Both the position numbers and the translations under genes were made by a program. Shown here in pieces: positions 23,146 through 31,253 of a stretch of 64,000 nucleotides of DNA (position 1 is its first letter; each line of letters opens with the position of its first letter). The stretch is from contig DATGGU010000002.1 in assembly GCA_035308365.1 (NCBI GenBank), forward strand, positions 1 to 64,000, in the 5' to 3' direction. Below the pieces are notes generated by a model, which was not told where the DNA came from, made no database searches, and saw nothing but the letters and a program-made list of their open reading frames with translations. This stretch comes from PALSA-505 sp035308365 (GTDB taxonomy: Bacteria; Actinomycetota; Actinomycetes; Streptosporangiales; Streptosporangiaceae).

Positions 23146-24402
23146 ATGGGTGACCGCAATGATCCGATCTCTTCGCCTGCCTATTCGCGGAGGCGATTCC
23201 TCCAGCAGGCGGGCGCGCTCGGCGCGGCCGGGGCGGCGGCCCCACTGCTGGGACGGGCCACCGCCAGCGCTGCGGCCCGCACCGCGACCTCGTCGAAGCG
23301 TAAGTTCACCAAGGCCTCGCCCATCGAGCATATCGTCGTCTGCTGTCAGGAAAATCACTCGTTCGACCATTACTTCGGGTCTTACCCGAAGCTTCCGACC
23401 GGCTGGGGAATTCCACCAGGGTATTCTCAGCCGAATGGGCAGGGCGGCCAGTTCAAGGTATTCCACTTCGGCAACCTGACCGGCAATGGCGGAGACCCCT
23501 ACCACGACTGGAACAGCATTCACAGTGAGTGGGACCACGGGAAGATGGACGGGTTCTACACCACCAATGGGAAGGACGCCTGCGGGTACTACACAGCGAC
23601 TGACCTGCCGTACTACTACTCACTGCTCCCGAAGTACACGCTGTGCGCCAACTACTCCTGCGGCGTGCTGAGCGAGACCTACCCGAATCGCCTGGTTCTG
23701 TACTCGGGAACCAGCGGCGGCATCACCACGAACAACATCAACCAGAATGGTTCGCTGGACTGGCCGTGCGTGTGTGACCTGCTGTCCGGCCACGGCATCA
23801 CGTTCAAGAACTACAACTTCCACTGCCCTGACAACTACTCCATCATCGCGCTGTTCAAGAAGTGGGCGACCGGCGGCCCGAACAACGAGCTCAACCAGTC
23901 GATGTCCAAGTTCTTCAGCGACTGCACGAACAACACGCTGCCGCAGGTGTCCTTCATCACCGAGGCGCCACCCTACGACGAGCACCCGCCGGCCAACATC
24001 CAGACCGGTGAGAGCATGATCAAGTCGATCGTCAAGGCGGTGCAGGCGTCGAAGGCGTGGGCGACCACGGCGATCCTGATCACCTACGACGAGGGCGGCG
24101 GCTACTTCGACCACCACCCCCCGACCCAGCTCGACAAGTTCGGGCCCGGCATCCGGGTGCCCATGATCGTCGTTTCGCCGTACGCCAAGGCTGGCCACGT
24201 GGACACCACGTTCTCCGAGCACAGCTCGGTGCTGAAGTTCATCGAGTCGACGTTCAGCCTGCCGACACTGGCCTCGATGAACCACAAGTTCGACACCAGC
24301 ACGCCCAAGGGCTTCAACTACCAGGCCAACGGCGCACCGTTCCCGCCCCGGGACGGCAACCCCGCGATCAGCGACCTGACCCAGTGCTTCACCTTCGGCT
24401 GA
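23146..24402 (+). CDS. Tat-exported phosphoesterase / phospholipase C
   Basis: 418 residues. The N terminus has a twin-arginine signal, SRRRFLQQ at 14-21, then a hydrophobic stretch ending in ATASA-A, so it is exported folded. The catalytic domain starts with HIVVCCQENHSFDHYFGSYP, followed by LSETYPNRLVLYSGTS, ITYDEGGGYFDHH and RVPMIVVSPYAK, the metal-binding blocks of bacterial phospholipase C (PF04185). GGGAGG precedes the ATG at the right distance. PHO-box-like repeats upstream suggest induction on phosphate shortage. A strong terminator follows. Confidence 0.93.
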   Translation: MGDRNDPISSPAYSRRRFLQQAGALGAAGAAAPLLGRATASAAARTATSSKRKFTKASPIEHIVVCCQENHSFDHYFGSYPKLPTGWGIPPGYSQPNGQGGQFKVFHFGNLTGNGGDPYHDWNSIHSEWDHGKMDGFYTTNGKDACGYYTATDLPYYYSLLPKYTLCANYSCGVLSETYPNRLVLYSGTSGGITTNNINQNGSLDWPCVCDLLSGHGITFKNYNFHCPDNYSIIALFKKWATGGPNNELNQSMSKFFSDCTNNTLPQVSFITEAPPYDEHPPANIQTGESMIKSIVKAVQASKAWATTAILITYDEGGGYFDHHPPTQLDKFGPGIRVPMIVVSPYAKAGHVDTTFSEHSSVLKFIESTFSLPTLASMNHKFDTSTPKGFNYQANGAPFPPRDGNPAISDLTQCFTFG

Positions 24403-24422
24403 CGTCATCGGCAAGCTGATCC

Positions 24423-24478
24423 GGGCCATGGCGGTGGCATCTCCCAGTGCCGCCGTCATGGCCCCTCCTTTATTGTGT
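24423..24478 (+). terminator. Rho-independent-type terminator
   Basis: A 17-bp stem (24423-24439 with 24448-24464, two G-T pairs) and an 8-base loop, followed by the T-rich CTCCTTTATTGTGT. It begins 20 bases after the phosphoesterase stop and is the most classical terminator in the window. Confidence 0.85.
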
Positions 24479-24482
24479 CGAC

Positions 24483-24923
24483 ATGCCTCTTACCGGTGAA
24501 TACGAGCCAAGCGCGGCGTCATGGGCCCGCGACCAGGTCGACCTCTACGAGCGCTCCGGCGGCACCGAGGGAACCGAGATGAACGGCAAGCCGGTCATCA
24601 TCCTGACCTCGGTGGGAGCGAAGACCGGGAAGATCCGCAAGACCCCGCTGATGCGGGTCGAGCACGACGGGGAGTACGCGGTGGTCGCCTCGCTGGGCGG
24701 CGCACCCAAGCACCCCGTCTGGTACTACAACCTGACCGCCAATCCGCACGTGGAACTGCAGGACGGCCCGGTCAAGAAGGACTACCAGGCCCGGGAGGTG
24801 CACGGCTCCGAACGCGCCACGTGGTGGGACCGGGCCGTCGAGGCCTGGCCCGACTACGCCTCCTACCAGGAGAAGACCAGCAGGGTCATCCCGGTCTTCG
24901 TCCTCACCCCCATCGACGCGTAA
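24483..24923 (+). CDS. Deazaflavin (F420)-dependent nitroreductase family protein
   Basis: 146 residues of the split-barrel DDN family: DLYERSGGTEGTEMNGKPVIILTSVGAKTGKIRKTPLMRVEHDG is the family start, with the phosphate-binding G-A-K-T-G-K-x-R-K-T-P motif, and HPVWYYNLTANPHVELQDG follows. Such enzymes use F420H2 to reduce quinones or nitro compounds. There is no ribosome site before the ATG at 24483. TATTGT ends seven bases upstream, so a leaderless mRNA starting right after the preceding terminator is likely. Cytoplasmic or membrane-associated. Confidence 0.92.
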   Translation: MPLTGEYEPSAASWARDQVDLYERSGGTEGTEMNGKPVIILTSVGAKTGKIRKTPLMRVEHDGEYAVVASLGGAPKHPVWYYNLTANPHVELQDGPVKKDYQAREVHGSERATWWDRAVEAWPDYASYQEKTSRVIPVFVLTPIDA

Positions 24924-25242
24924 CCGGCCCGGCGGCCAGCCACCAGGCCTTTCCGCTCCAGTGCTCCAGCACGGGGCGCAACAGCCGCAGCCTGTTGACC
25001 GGCTCGCCGGCCGCCCACCAGTCCGTGGCCCCGGGCAGGCCAGGCATCGCGTCGCGGAGACTGCTGACCACCTTCGCCGCCCCGGTGATCGACAACGGCG
25101 GCGTCGTCAACGGCACAGACTACTCAGCCAGTGACATCCACCCAGGAACCACCGTGGCGATCTTCGGTGAATGGTTCCTGCCCCCGGGAGCCTCCAGATT
25201 TCCAGGGCTGACTGACCCGCTCGACCTGGCATTGGAGGCGCA
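24924..25242. other. 319-base region with no supported gene
   Basis: Both strands were read. A minus-strand frame (24904-25116, 70 codons, GTG start without a ribosome site) and a plus-strand stretch reading GTTVAIFGEWFLPPG have some coding character. Neither has a proper start and end, and the first overlaps the reductase gene. Possibly gene remnants. No hairpin or promoter was recognised. Confidence 0.4.
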
Positions 25243-25758
25243 CTATCCCGGCGGGGCGAGGTCGCGGCGGGCGGTCAGCAGGAACCAGGTGGCCGCCCCG
25301 ATGGTCAGGCCGCCGGCCGCGGGCTGGGCGCCCACCAGCGCGAACGATCCGGCGCTGATCGCGGCGGCGATCGCCAGCCGCAGTGCGAGCAGCGCCGGGC
25401 GGCCGCGCCTGATTCGCAGCATGAACAGCATCGCGGTCCCGTAGCGACGGCCGGGCCGGTCGCGCTCCACCGCCGGAACCGGGACCGGATCCGTTACGTC
25501 CGGCAAGACGTCTGGTGTTCCTGCTGGCGCGTTGTCGTGGCGGGGGCCGGTCAGGTCGGCGTAGGCCTCGCCCCGGCCGAACCGGGTGCGCAGCTCCGTG
25601 TAGGCGGCGGCTGCGGCGGCGAACCGCTCGGGGTCGCCGCCGTCGTCGCGGTCGGGGTGGGTCGCGGCGGCGATCCGGCGCCAGGCCGCCCGGACGTCGT
25701 CGTCGGTCAGGTCCGGCCGGGCCGGCAGGCCGAGCACGCCGAACGGGCCGTCGCTCAC
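25243..25758 (-). CDS. J-domain protein with C-terminal membrane segments
   Basis: 171 residues. A J domain occupies residues 3-65: GVLGLPARPDLTDDDVRAAWRR, the HPD signature in THPDRDDGGD, then a helix with AAAAYTELRTRFGRG. A Pro-rich linker follows, then two hydrophobic helices (about 122-140 and 145-160) that anchor it. J domains stimulate the ATPase of DnaK; no substrate-binding domain is present. Its GTG overlaps the TGA of the upstream ATPase gene (GTGA), so it is the last gene of a coupled three-gene unit. It may recruit DnaK to the membrane ATPase (inference). Confidence 0.88.
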   Translation of the reverse strand: MSDGPFGVLGLPARPDLTDDDVRAAWRRIAAATHPDRDDGGDPERFAAAAAAYTELRTRFGRGEAYADLTGPRHDNAPAGTPDVLPDVTDPVPVPAVERDRPGRRYGTAMLFMLRIRRGRPALLALRLAIAAAISAGSFALVGAQPAAGGLTIGAATWFLLTARRDLAPPG

Positions 25759-27650
25759 CGCGGCTCCTTCCCGAACGCCTCGTCCAGCAACGGCCCGGCG
25801 TCAGGCAGGCCGCCAGCCCCGTCAGGCTCGGGCCGGGCCCGGTCGAGTTCAGCTCTGCCCCAGACTGGTACCGCCGGTACCGCCGGTGGTGCGGTGAGCG
25901 CGGCAGGCCCGGCCACCAGGCGCTTCACCTGGATGTACGTGACGCCGCCACGGTAGACGTATCCGGTCTGCCCGGCGCCGAGCGCCCGGACGATGTCGCC
26001 GTCCAGCTTCGGGACATGCCGCACCCGCGACGACCCGTCGTCCATCCACAATGCCGTCCCGGCGACGCGCCGGGCGGTATCTATGATGCGGCGGGTCCCG
26101 GCCAGCGCGACCAGCGGCTCGGGATGCGGCGTGCGCAGCACCCAGATCCCGCCGTCGGCGGATGCGGCGACCCGGTACCGTTCGTCTTCATCTTCGGCCA
26201 ATCCTTGCCAGGACTGGGCGGAGACCTGCACGGCCAGCCCGAGCGAGCGCGCCCGCTCGTAAAGTTGCCAGACCGGCAGCCGCCGGGACACCGCGCTGAA
26301 CTCGTCGACCGCGAGCAGCGCCTCGACGCCCGAGCGGCCGGCGCCGGACGTCATGTAGCTGGCCAGCAGATCCACCAGCGCCCTGGCCTGCGCCTCGGCC
26401 ACCGAGACCTCCGCCGTCCCCTCCAGGATGCAGTACCAGACGTCGGCATCCGCGAGCGTCCCAGGCCCGTCCAGGCCAGGTCCCAGCCGCCGGAACAGCG
26501 CACGGAACCGCAGCGCCACGTCCGCGACCTGCCCCGCAGCCGAACGTAGCAGGCCCAGCTCGCTCTCGTGGCCGCCAGCCCCGTACGCCGTCGCCAGCCA
26601 CTCCGGATCGAGCCGGCCGGTGAAGTCCGCCACCGACGAGGGTGGCCCGGGCGGGGCGCCGACGGCCAGCGACACCACAGTGTCCATCACGTCGGTGTAG
26701 TAGGCGGCTGCCCCGGTCCCGTGCTCGACCAGGTCGAGCAGCGTCGTAATGAGCTGGTTCGGCGGCAGTGCCCAGATCGACAGGCTCGCCTCGTCCGGCC
26801 AGATCGCGGTGGACCTGGCGCCCGCGGCGCGCAGCACCCGGCGCGCCCGGTCGGCCACCCGCCGGGAGTCCGCGCCGCCCTTGCAGTCGAGGACGACAAG
26901 CAGTGGCCGCCGCCCGGACCCGGCCGCGTAGCGCTGCAGTGCGATGGCCATGAAGCCCGCCCACAGCCGCAGCAGCAGGGTGGTCTTCCCGGTCCCGGTC
27001 GTGCCGATCACGACCTGATGCGACCGGAGCCTGGCGTAAGGCAGCAGCGCCACCGAACGCTGCGGATGACCCACGGCCCTGATCACCGCACCAGGCAGCA
27101 CGCAGCCCTTCGCGGTCAGCGGCACCGAGCCCGGCGCCGCGATCCTGGCCTGGGCGCTGCGCACCTGGCGCCGCCACTGCCTGACGTCGAACACGACCGG
27201 CGCGCTGGGCGTCAGCCCGCCGGTCCCGGTCTGCATCGAGTAGATCCGGTAGGACCAGGCCAGGCCGCCGGCCAGCAGCCCGGGCGGGATGGCGGCCGGC
27301 CCGATGGTCACCGCCGCCGCGGCCACCGAGCCGGCCGCCGCCAGGTGCCACATCGACAGCCACGCGTGGTACGGCGCGCTGGCCACCGTGAACACAAGGC
27401 CGGAGGACCGGGCCCTCAGCCCGGTCCAGGCCAGCCACCCGACGGCCATCGGCAGGCACCACAGCGCCCCGGTGTACAGCCTGCGTGGCGGCCAGCCGAG
27501 CAGCCAGGCCAGCAGCACGCCATACCCGGCGACCAGCGACACCGGCGCCGCGGCCACCACGATCCCGAGCGTCACCGCCGCCTTCAGCAGCCGCCAGGCC
27601 AGCCGCAGCGACCAGCGCAGCACGGCGAACGCAAGGTACCGCCTGATCAC
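25755..27650 (-). CDS. Membrane-anchored VirD4/FtsK-like ATPase
   Basis: 631 residues. Four hydrophobic segments in the first 135 residues anchor it. The ATPase domain has Walker A GTTGTGKTT (216-224), a strand LLVVLDCKGGADSRRVADRA, and Walker B LLAVDEFSAVSRRLP with the downstream VQVSAQSWQGLAEDEDERYRVAASADGGIWVLRT, the sensor region of type IV coupling proteins. This is the conjugation coupling protein / TraD-like class, which pumps DNA or substrates. It overlaps both neighbours by four bases (GTGA each). No relaxase or other conjugation gene is present, so it may be a chromosomal adaptation or the remnant of an integrated element. Confidence 0.85.
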   Translation of the reverse strand: MIRRYLAFAVLRWSLRLAWRLLKAAVTLGIVVAAAPVSLVAGYGVLLAWLLGWPPRRLYTGALWCLPMAVGWLAWTGLRARSSGLVFTVASAPYHAWLSMWHLAAAGSVAAAAVTIGPAAIPPGLLAGGLAWSYRIYSMQTGTGGLTPSAPVVFDVRQWRRQVRSAQARIAAPGSVPLTAKGCVLPGAVIRAVGHPQRSVALLPYARLRSHQVVIGTTGTGKTTLLLRLWAGFMAIALQRYAAGSGRRPLLVVLDCKGGADSRRVADRARRVLRAAGARSTAIWPDEASLSIWALPPNQLITTLLDLVEHGTGAAAYYTDVMDTVVSLAVGAPPGPPSSVADFTGRLDPEWLATAYGAGGHESELGLLRSAAGQVADVALRFRALFRRLGPGLDGPGTLADADVWYCILEGTAEVSVAEAQARALVDLLASYMTSGAGRSGVEALLAVDEFSAVSRRLPVWQLYERARSLGLAVQVSAQSWQGLAEDEDERYRVAASADGGIWVLRTPHPEPLVALAGTRRIIDTARRVAGTALWMDDGSSRVRHVPKLDGDIVRALGAGQTGYVYRGGVTYIQVKRLVAGPAALTAPPAVPAVPVWGRAELDRARPEPDGAGGLPDAGPLLDEAFGKEPR

Positions 27651-28411
27651 GGCTCCGCCTCACGGCCGCCCCAGGCCGGCGGGCCATCCAGTGCCGCCCC
27701 GGCCGGCAGGTCCCGGATCTCGATCCTGGCCGCCAGGGCGCCGAGCGTGCCGGCCGCCCTGGCCACGGTCGGCCGCGCCGCCGCCGAGCATACGTACAGC
27801 ACGCGGGCGTGCCGTGGCGGCTGGCCGGGGACACGCGCCTCGGCGGCCGGGCAGCCATAGTCCCCGGTGCGGGCAAGCAGTTCGCGCATGATCGCGGCTG
27901 TCCGGCTGACGGTCTTGCGCGTCAGTTCCGCCTCGACGGCCCAGCACTCGCCGGAATAAGGTTCACCCGCTCCGTCAGGAAAGTGAATCTCCGCATCGGG
28001 CAGATGCTCCCGGATGCCGACCCGGCCAGCCATCCGGGAGCGGAGGCGGCGCTCGCTACGCCAGTAGGCCCCCGCCTGCTGGTAACTCCCGGTGGCTTCG
28101 AGTGCCAGCCTCACCACGGTCACCGCGCGCAGGTGGGCCAGCCTGGACAGAGCCGGTGGCACCGCCGTGTAGCGCAGCCCGCACGCGGTCAGGCCGCGCC
28201 GGGTCAGCCACACCCAGGTGGCGCCGGGTCCGAGCCGCGCCGCGTCGGCGAAGCCGAGCCGCCGCCAGCGGGCCAGCACCGGGCGGGCCCGCCCGGTGGA
28301 CAGGCCGAGCAGCCCGGCCAGCAGGTCAAGCTGCACGCCATACATCTCCGCGGTGAACAGCAGGCCGCGCAGATCGCGTTCGGTGAGCTGAACCTCGGTG
28401 CCTGGTGTCAC
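27647..28411 (-). CDS. Replication-relaxation-like winged-helix protein
   Basis: 254 residues from the GTG at 28411. The N-terminal part is a winged helix (LTERDLRGLLFTAEMYGVQLDLLAGLLGLSTGRARPVLARW, about 10-50, then a wing ending VWLTRRGL). A central region has the HLRAVTVVRLALE and conserved Glu/Trp patches (GECWAVEAELTRKT), and a DUF-like C terminus follows. It resembles the replication-relaxation family (PF13814) that accompanies VirD4-like ATPases on actinobacterial mobile elements. It overlaps the ATPase gene start by four bases. It may bind DNA for that ATPase. Family assignment is from pattern and context. Confidence 0.7.
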   Translation of the reverse strand: MTPGTEVQLTERDLRGLLFTAEMYGVQLDLLAGLLGLSTGRARPVLARWRRLGFADAARLGPGATWVWLTRRGLTACGLRYTAVPPALSRLAHLRAVTVVRLALEATGSYQQAGAYWRSERRLRSRMAGRVGIREHLPDAEIHFPDGAGEPYSGECWAVEAELTRKTVSRTAAIMRELLARTGDYGCPAAEARVPGQPPRHARVLYVCSAAARPTVARAAGTLGALAARIEIRDLPAGAALDGPPAWGGREAEP

Positions 28412-28654
28412 GAGTCAACTACATCACGTTGAGGAAGCCAGATATGTGATTGCGTGCCATCCCCGGATATGTAACGATGCGGAACACGCCCCGCCGGGCG
28501 TATGCGTTGGCTGAAGGAGCCGGGAAGGGGGGCCGCCGCAATGGTTGTCATTCAGCGTGCCCTACATCCCTTCCTGGGTCGCGCGATCTCCCGCTAGCCC
28601 ATTCGGCGGCCTCGCCACCCAGGTCTCTTCCCCAGCGGCCTGGAGCCAACAGAC

Positions 28655-29791
28655 ATGTCTTTCGATTCACCTTCTGTAAACCCCATAATGACGAACGGCT
28701 GGCGCCAGACGCTGGCGCGGCTAGGTGCGGACGATCGCGTGCTGGCCTCGCTGGAGGCTGCCGTTGCCGCTTCGGCGATCCCGGTCATCCCGGGCCGGCT
28801 GACCAGGGCGGAGCACTCGCTGGCGACAGCGGCAACCCCGGACGGGCAACTCCGGGCGAGCCTGCCGCGCGGCGAGCAGGTCTGCGCCGGCGACTGGGTC
28901 CTGGTCACCCTGGGGGCAGAGCCGGCCGTGACCGGGGTGCTGCCCCGGCGGACCGAACTGGTCCGGCACGCCGCCGGCGGCAAGACCCAGGCGCAGACCC
29001 TGGCCGCCAACATCGACGAGGTGTTCATTACGGTCGCCGCCGACCGGAGCCTGTCCCTCACCCGGATCGAGCGCTTCCTTGCCATCGTCTGGGAGAGCGG
29101 CGCGACCCCGGTCGTCGTGCTCACCAAGAGCGACCTGCTTGCCCCCGGAGCCGACGGGCCGCTGCTGACCGCCGCCATGGGAGCGGCACCCGGCGCCGAG
29201 GTCTGCCTGGCATCGGCCGTCACCGGCCACGGCATCGGGGAACTGGCCGGGCGGCTTGGCCCCGGCCGGACCGCGGCGCTCATCGGCAGCTCGGGCGCGG
29301 GGAAGTCCAGCCTGCTCAACGCCATATTTTATTGGCCGGAAAGCTACCCTACGGCAGCCGGCCGGGAGGTGGCCGCCACCTCGCAGGTGCGCGGCGTGGA
29401 CGGCAAGGGCAAGCACAAGACTGCCTGGCGTGAACTGGTCGTCCTCGGTGGGGGCGGTGCTGTCATCGACACGCCCGGCCTGCGCGGGCTCGGCATGTGG
29501 CTGGACGAGGGCGGTCTGGACGCCACCTTCGCCGAGATCGCCGAGCTGGCCGGGGAATGCCGGTTCGCCGATTGTGGTCACGACACCGAACCCGGCTGCG
29601 CGGTGACCGCCGCCATCGAGACGGGGGAACTCGACCCACGGCGGCTGGCCAGCTACCGCAAGCTCGAACGCGAGGCGGCCTATGTCGCCCGCAAGACCGA
29701 CGTGCGGGCCCGGCAGGAGGAAAAGCGGGTCTGGCGTGCCCGGGCCGCCGAAGCCCGGCCCCGCACCCGCCAGCCCACCCGGTACTCCTGA
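28655..29791 (+). CDS. rsgA: Ribosome small-subunit GTPase RsgA
   Basis: 378 residues, a circularly permuted GTPase that helps 30S maturation. The OB-fold comes first (about 40-105), then G4 TKSD at 157-160, G1 GSSGAGKS at 211-218, G3 DTPG at 272-275, and a C-terminal zinc finger ECRFADCGHDTEPGC. Between G1 and G2 there is an unusual stretch, IFYWPESYPTAAG (224-236), where most RsgA proteins are shorter; its codons are AT-rich (29320-29355). Start could be 28655 or the ATG at 28688; neither has a ribosome site. The tail is basic and Arg-rich. Confidence 0.93.
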   Translation: MSFDSPSVNPIMTNGWRQTLARLGADDRVLASLEAAVAASAIPVIPGRLTRAEHSLATAATPDGQLRASLPRGEQVCAGDWVLVTLGAEPAVTGVLPRRTELVRHAAGGKTQAQTLAANIDEVFITVAADRSLSLTRIERFLAIVWESGATPVVVLTKSDLLAPGADGPLLTAAMGAAPGAEVCLASAVTGHGIGELAGRLGPGRTAALIGSSGAGKSSLLNAIFYWPESYPTAAGREVAATSQVRGVDGKGKHKTAWRELVVLGGGGAVIDTPGLRGLGMWLDEGGLDATFAEIAELAGECRFADCGHDTEPGCAVTAAIETGELDPRRLASYRKLEREAAYVARKTDVRARQEEKRVWRARAAEARPRTRQPTRYS

Positions 29792-29818
29792 CCGCCGGAG
29801 GCACGAAAAGGCACCTAT

Positions 29819-29848
29819 CCACCTCTCGCGATATGTCGCGAGAGGTGG
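29819..29848. promoter_or_regulatory. Perfect 13-bp inverted repeat with TCGCGA arms
   Basis: CCACCTCTCGCGA, a 4-base TATG centre, then TCGCGAGAGGTGG. It lies 28 bases after the rsgA stop and about 170 before the coiled-coil gene. It could terminate rsgA, but the short AT centre and TCGCGA arms also look like a repressor operator. A shorter TATCGCGATA palindrome occurs at about 42607-42616 before an MFS gene. Confidence 0.6.
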
Positions 29849-30019
29849 TACTGTCGGAGGCAGTGGCAGCGCACCGCCTGCCCGCTTCCGAGCCACCAGC
29901 CGGCCCGCGCCGTGGTGGCGACGAGGACAAGGGTCGCCGACTCGCGTGCATGGATTTGCCGCGTCATGTGGAGACCCATGGCGGGCAGACGCGGGCCGAC
30001 CCGCCGGGAAGAGCTGATC

Positions 30020-31009
30020 ATGACCGAGAACAAGGCCCAGAAGAACGCCATCCGCCAGCGCATGGCCGAGACCGGCGAGCCGTACAGCGTCGCCAGGCAC
30101 GCCATCCTGGGCGGCTCCGCTTCCCCCCGTCCTGCCCACGCCTGGGACGAGAAGATCGGCCGGCCAGGCCAGGCCTGGGACGAACGGCTTCGCCCGCCTG
30201 GTGCCTGGGACGAGCGGCTGCCCCGCGGGGCTGCCTTTGCCCAGACGGCCCCGGCGCAGCCGGGCGCGCCCGAGCCGGACTGGCTGGAGCAGTACTACGC
30301 CGACGGCGCGGCCACCGAAGGCATCACCGTCGAGGAGTTCAAGGCTCGCCACGACCCCGGCGGGCCCGGCGACGAGGCCGGCCAGGCCGGATACGAGGCC
30401 GGCCGCGCCCGGCAGAAGGCCCACGCGGCCCAGGGACGGGCCGATGAACTTCAGGGCCTGGCCGAGGAAGCCCGGATCCTGGCCGAAGAGGCCCGGGTGC
30501 TGGCCGAGGAAGCCCGGGAACGAGCCGATGAGGAACGCGACCACGTCGACGAGGCGCGGGACGCGGTCGAGGACGCCTGGGACGGCATGGACCCAGCGGA
30601 AGCCAAGCAAGCCGAGCGCGAGGTCGAGGCGGCCATGCACGAGGCCGAACGGCTCGACCGCGAGGCCGGCCGGGCCCAGGAGCGGGCCGGCCGGGCGCAG
30701 GAGAAGGCCGGCCACGCCCAGGAGAAGGCCGACATCGCCGCGGAGGTCGCCAGCGCGGCCTGGGACATCGCGGACGACCTCGGCGGCGGCCACCCACACC
30801 AGCCCCAGCCCCGCCAGCAGGAGGAACCGCTGCGTCTGTGGTACCCCAACGGCCCACGGCTGCCGCGCCTGCCCGGGCTCGAATGGCTGGCCGACCTGAC
30901 CGGTACCGACCCCCGCTGGTTCCCCGGCCGGGCCGAGACCCGCCCGGCCCCGCCGCCCAGGCCGCCGCGTCCGCAACGCCCGCCCCGGCCGCCACGGCCA
31001 TCCGCGTGA
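30020..31009 (+). CDS. Coiled-coil protein with TGExY-type N terminus
   Basis: 329 residues from the ATG at 30020 (GAAGAG upstream). Residues 8-28, AIRQRMAETGEPYSVARHA, match an N-terminal motif widespread in actinobacterial and plasmid proteins, of unproved, possibly DNA-binding, function. Three short AWDE repeats (about 36-60) follow, then DWLEQYYADGAATEGITVEEF. A long charged coiled coil (about 120-250) carries LAEEAR and QEKAGHAQEKAD repeats. The tail is Pro/Arg-rich and ends in RPPRPPRPSA, encoded by the first units of a 35-base repeat. No known family assigned. It stands alone after rsgA. Confidence 0.75.
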   Translation: MTENKAQKNAIRQRMAETGEPYSVARHAILGGSASPRPAHAWDEKIGRPGQAWDERLRPPGAWDERLPRGAAFAQTAPAQPGAPEPDWLEQYYADGAATEGITVEEFKARHDPGGPGDEAGQAGYEAGRARQKAHAAQGRADELQGLAEEARILAEEARVLAEEARERADEERDHVDEARDAVEDAWDGMDPAEAKQAEREVEAAMHEAERLDREAGRAQERAGRAQEKAGHAQEKADIAAEVASAAWDIADDLGGGHPHQPQPRQQEEPLRLWYPNGPRLPRLPGLEWLADLTGTDPRWFPGRAETRPAPPPRPPRPQRPPRPPRPSA

Positions 31010-31104
31010 CGATGGCGCCCCGGCCAGCACGGCCGTCCGCGTGACGATCGCGCCCCGGCCACCACGGCCGCCCGCGTGACGATCGCGCCCCGGCCACCAC
31101 GGCC
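30971..31104. repeat. 35-bp tandem repeat running through a stop codon
   Basis: Units start with GTGACGAT at 31006, 31041 and 31076 and share CGCCCCGGCC, then ACCACGGCC; a diverged unit lies at 30971-31005. The first full unit contains the stop codon of the coiled-coil gene (31007-31009), so the copies extend past it. The rest of the gap to 31253 shows no gene or clear hairpin. Confidence 0.85.
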
Positions 31105-31253
31105 CGTGCGTGTCGATGTGGCTTTTGACCTCACCAGATGGTGGCCGGTTTGCACACCGGTCACCATCGCCAGGGGCCGGCCGGGATGCGGGTCGCGGGC
31201 TCGGCGGTTGCGTCCGGGGTGCAGGACGCCGGGCCTTCCAGTGGTATGCCTGG

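Noticed and set aside
24904..25116. A 70-codon minus-strand frame after the deazaflavin reductase
   Set aside because: GTG start without ribosome site, overlaps a real gene, no family recognised; noted only as a possible remnant.
28721..31030. A 769-codon minus-strand frame opposite rsgA and the coiled-coil gene
   Set aside because: RsgA motifs and ribosome-site evidence support the plus strand; the minus frame is a Gly/Leu/Arg shadow.
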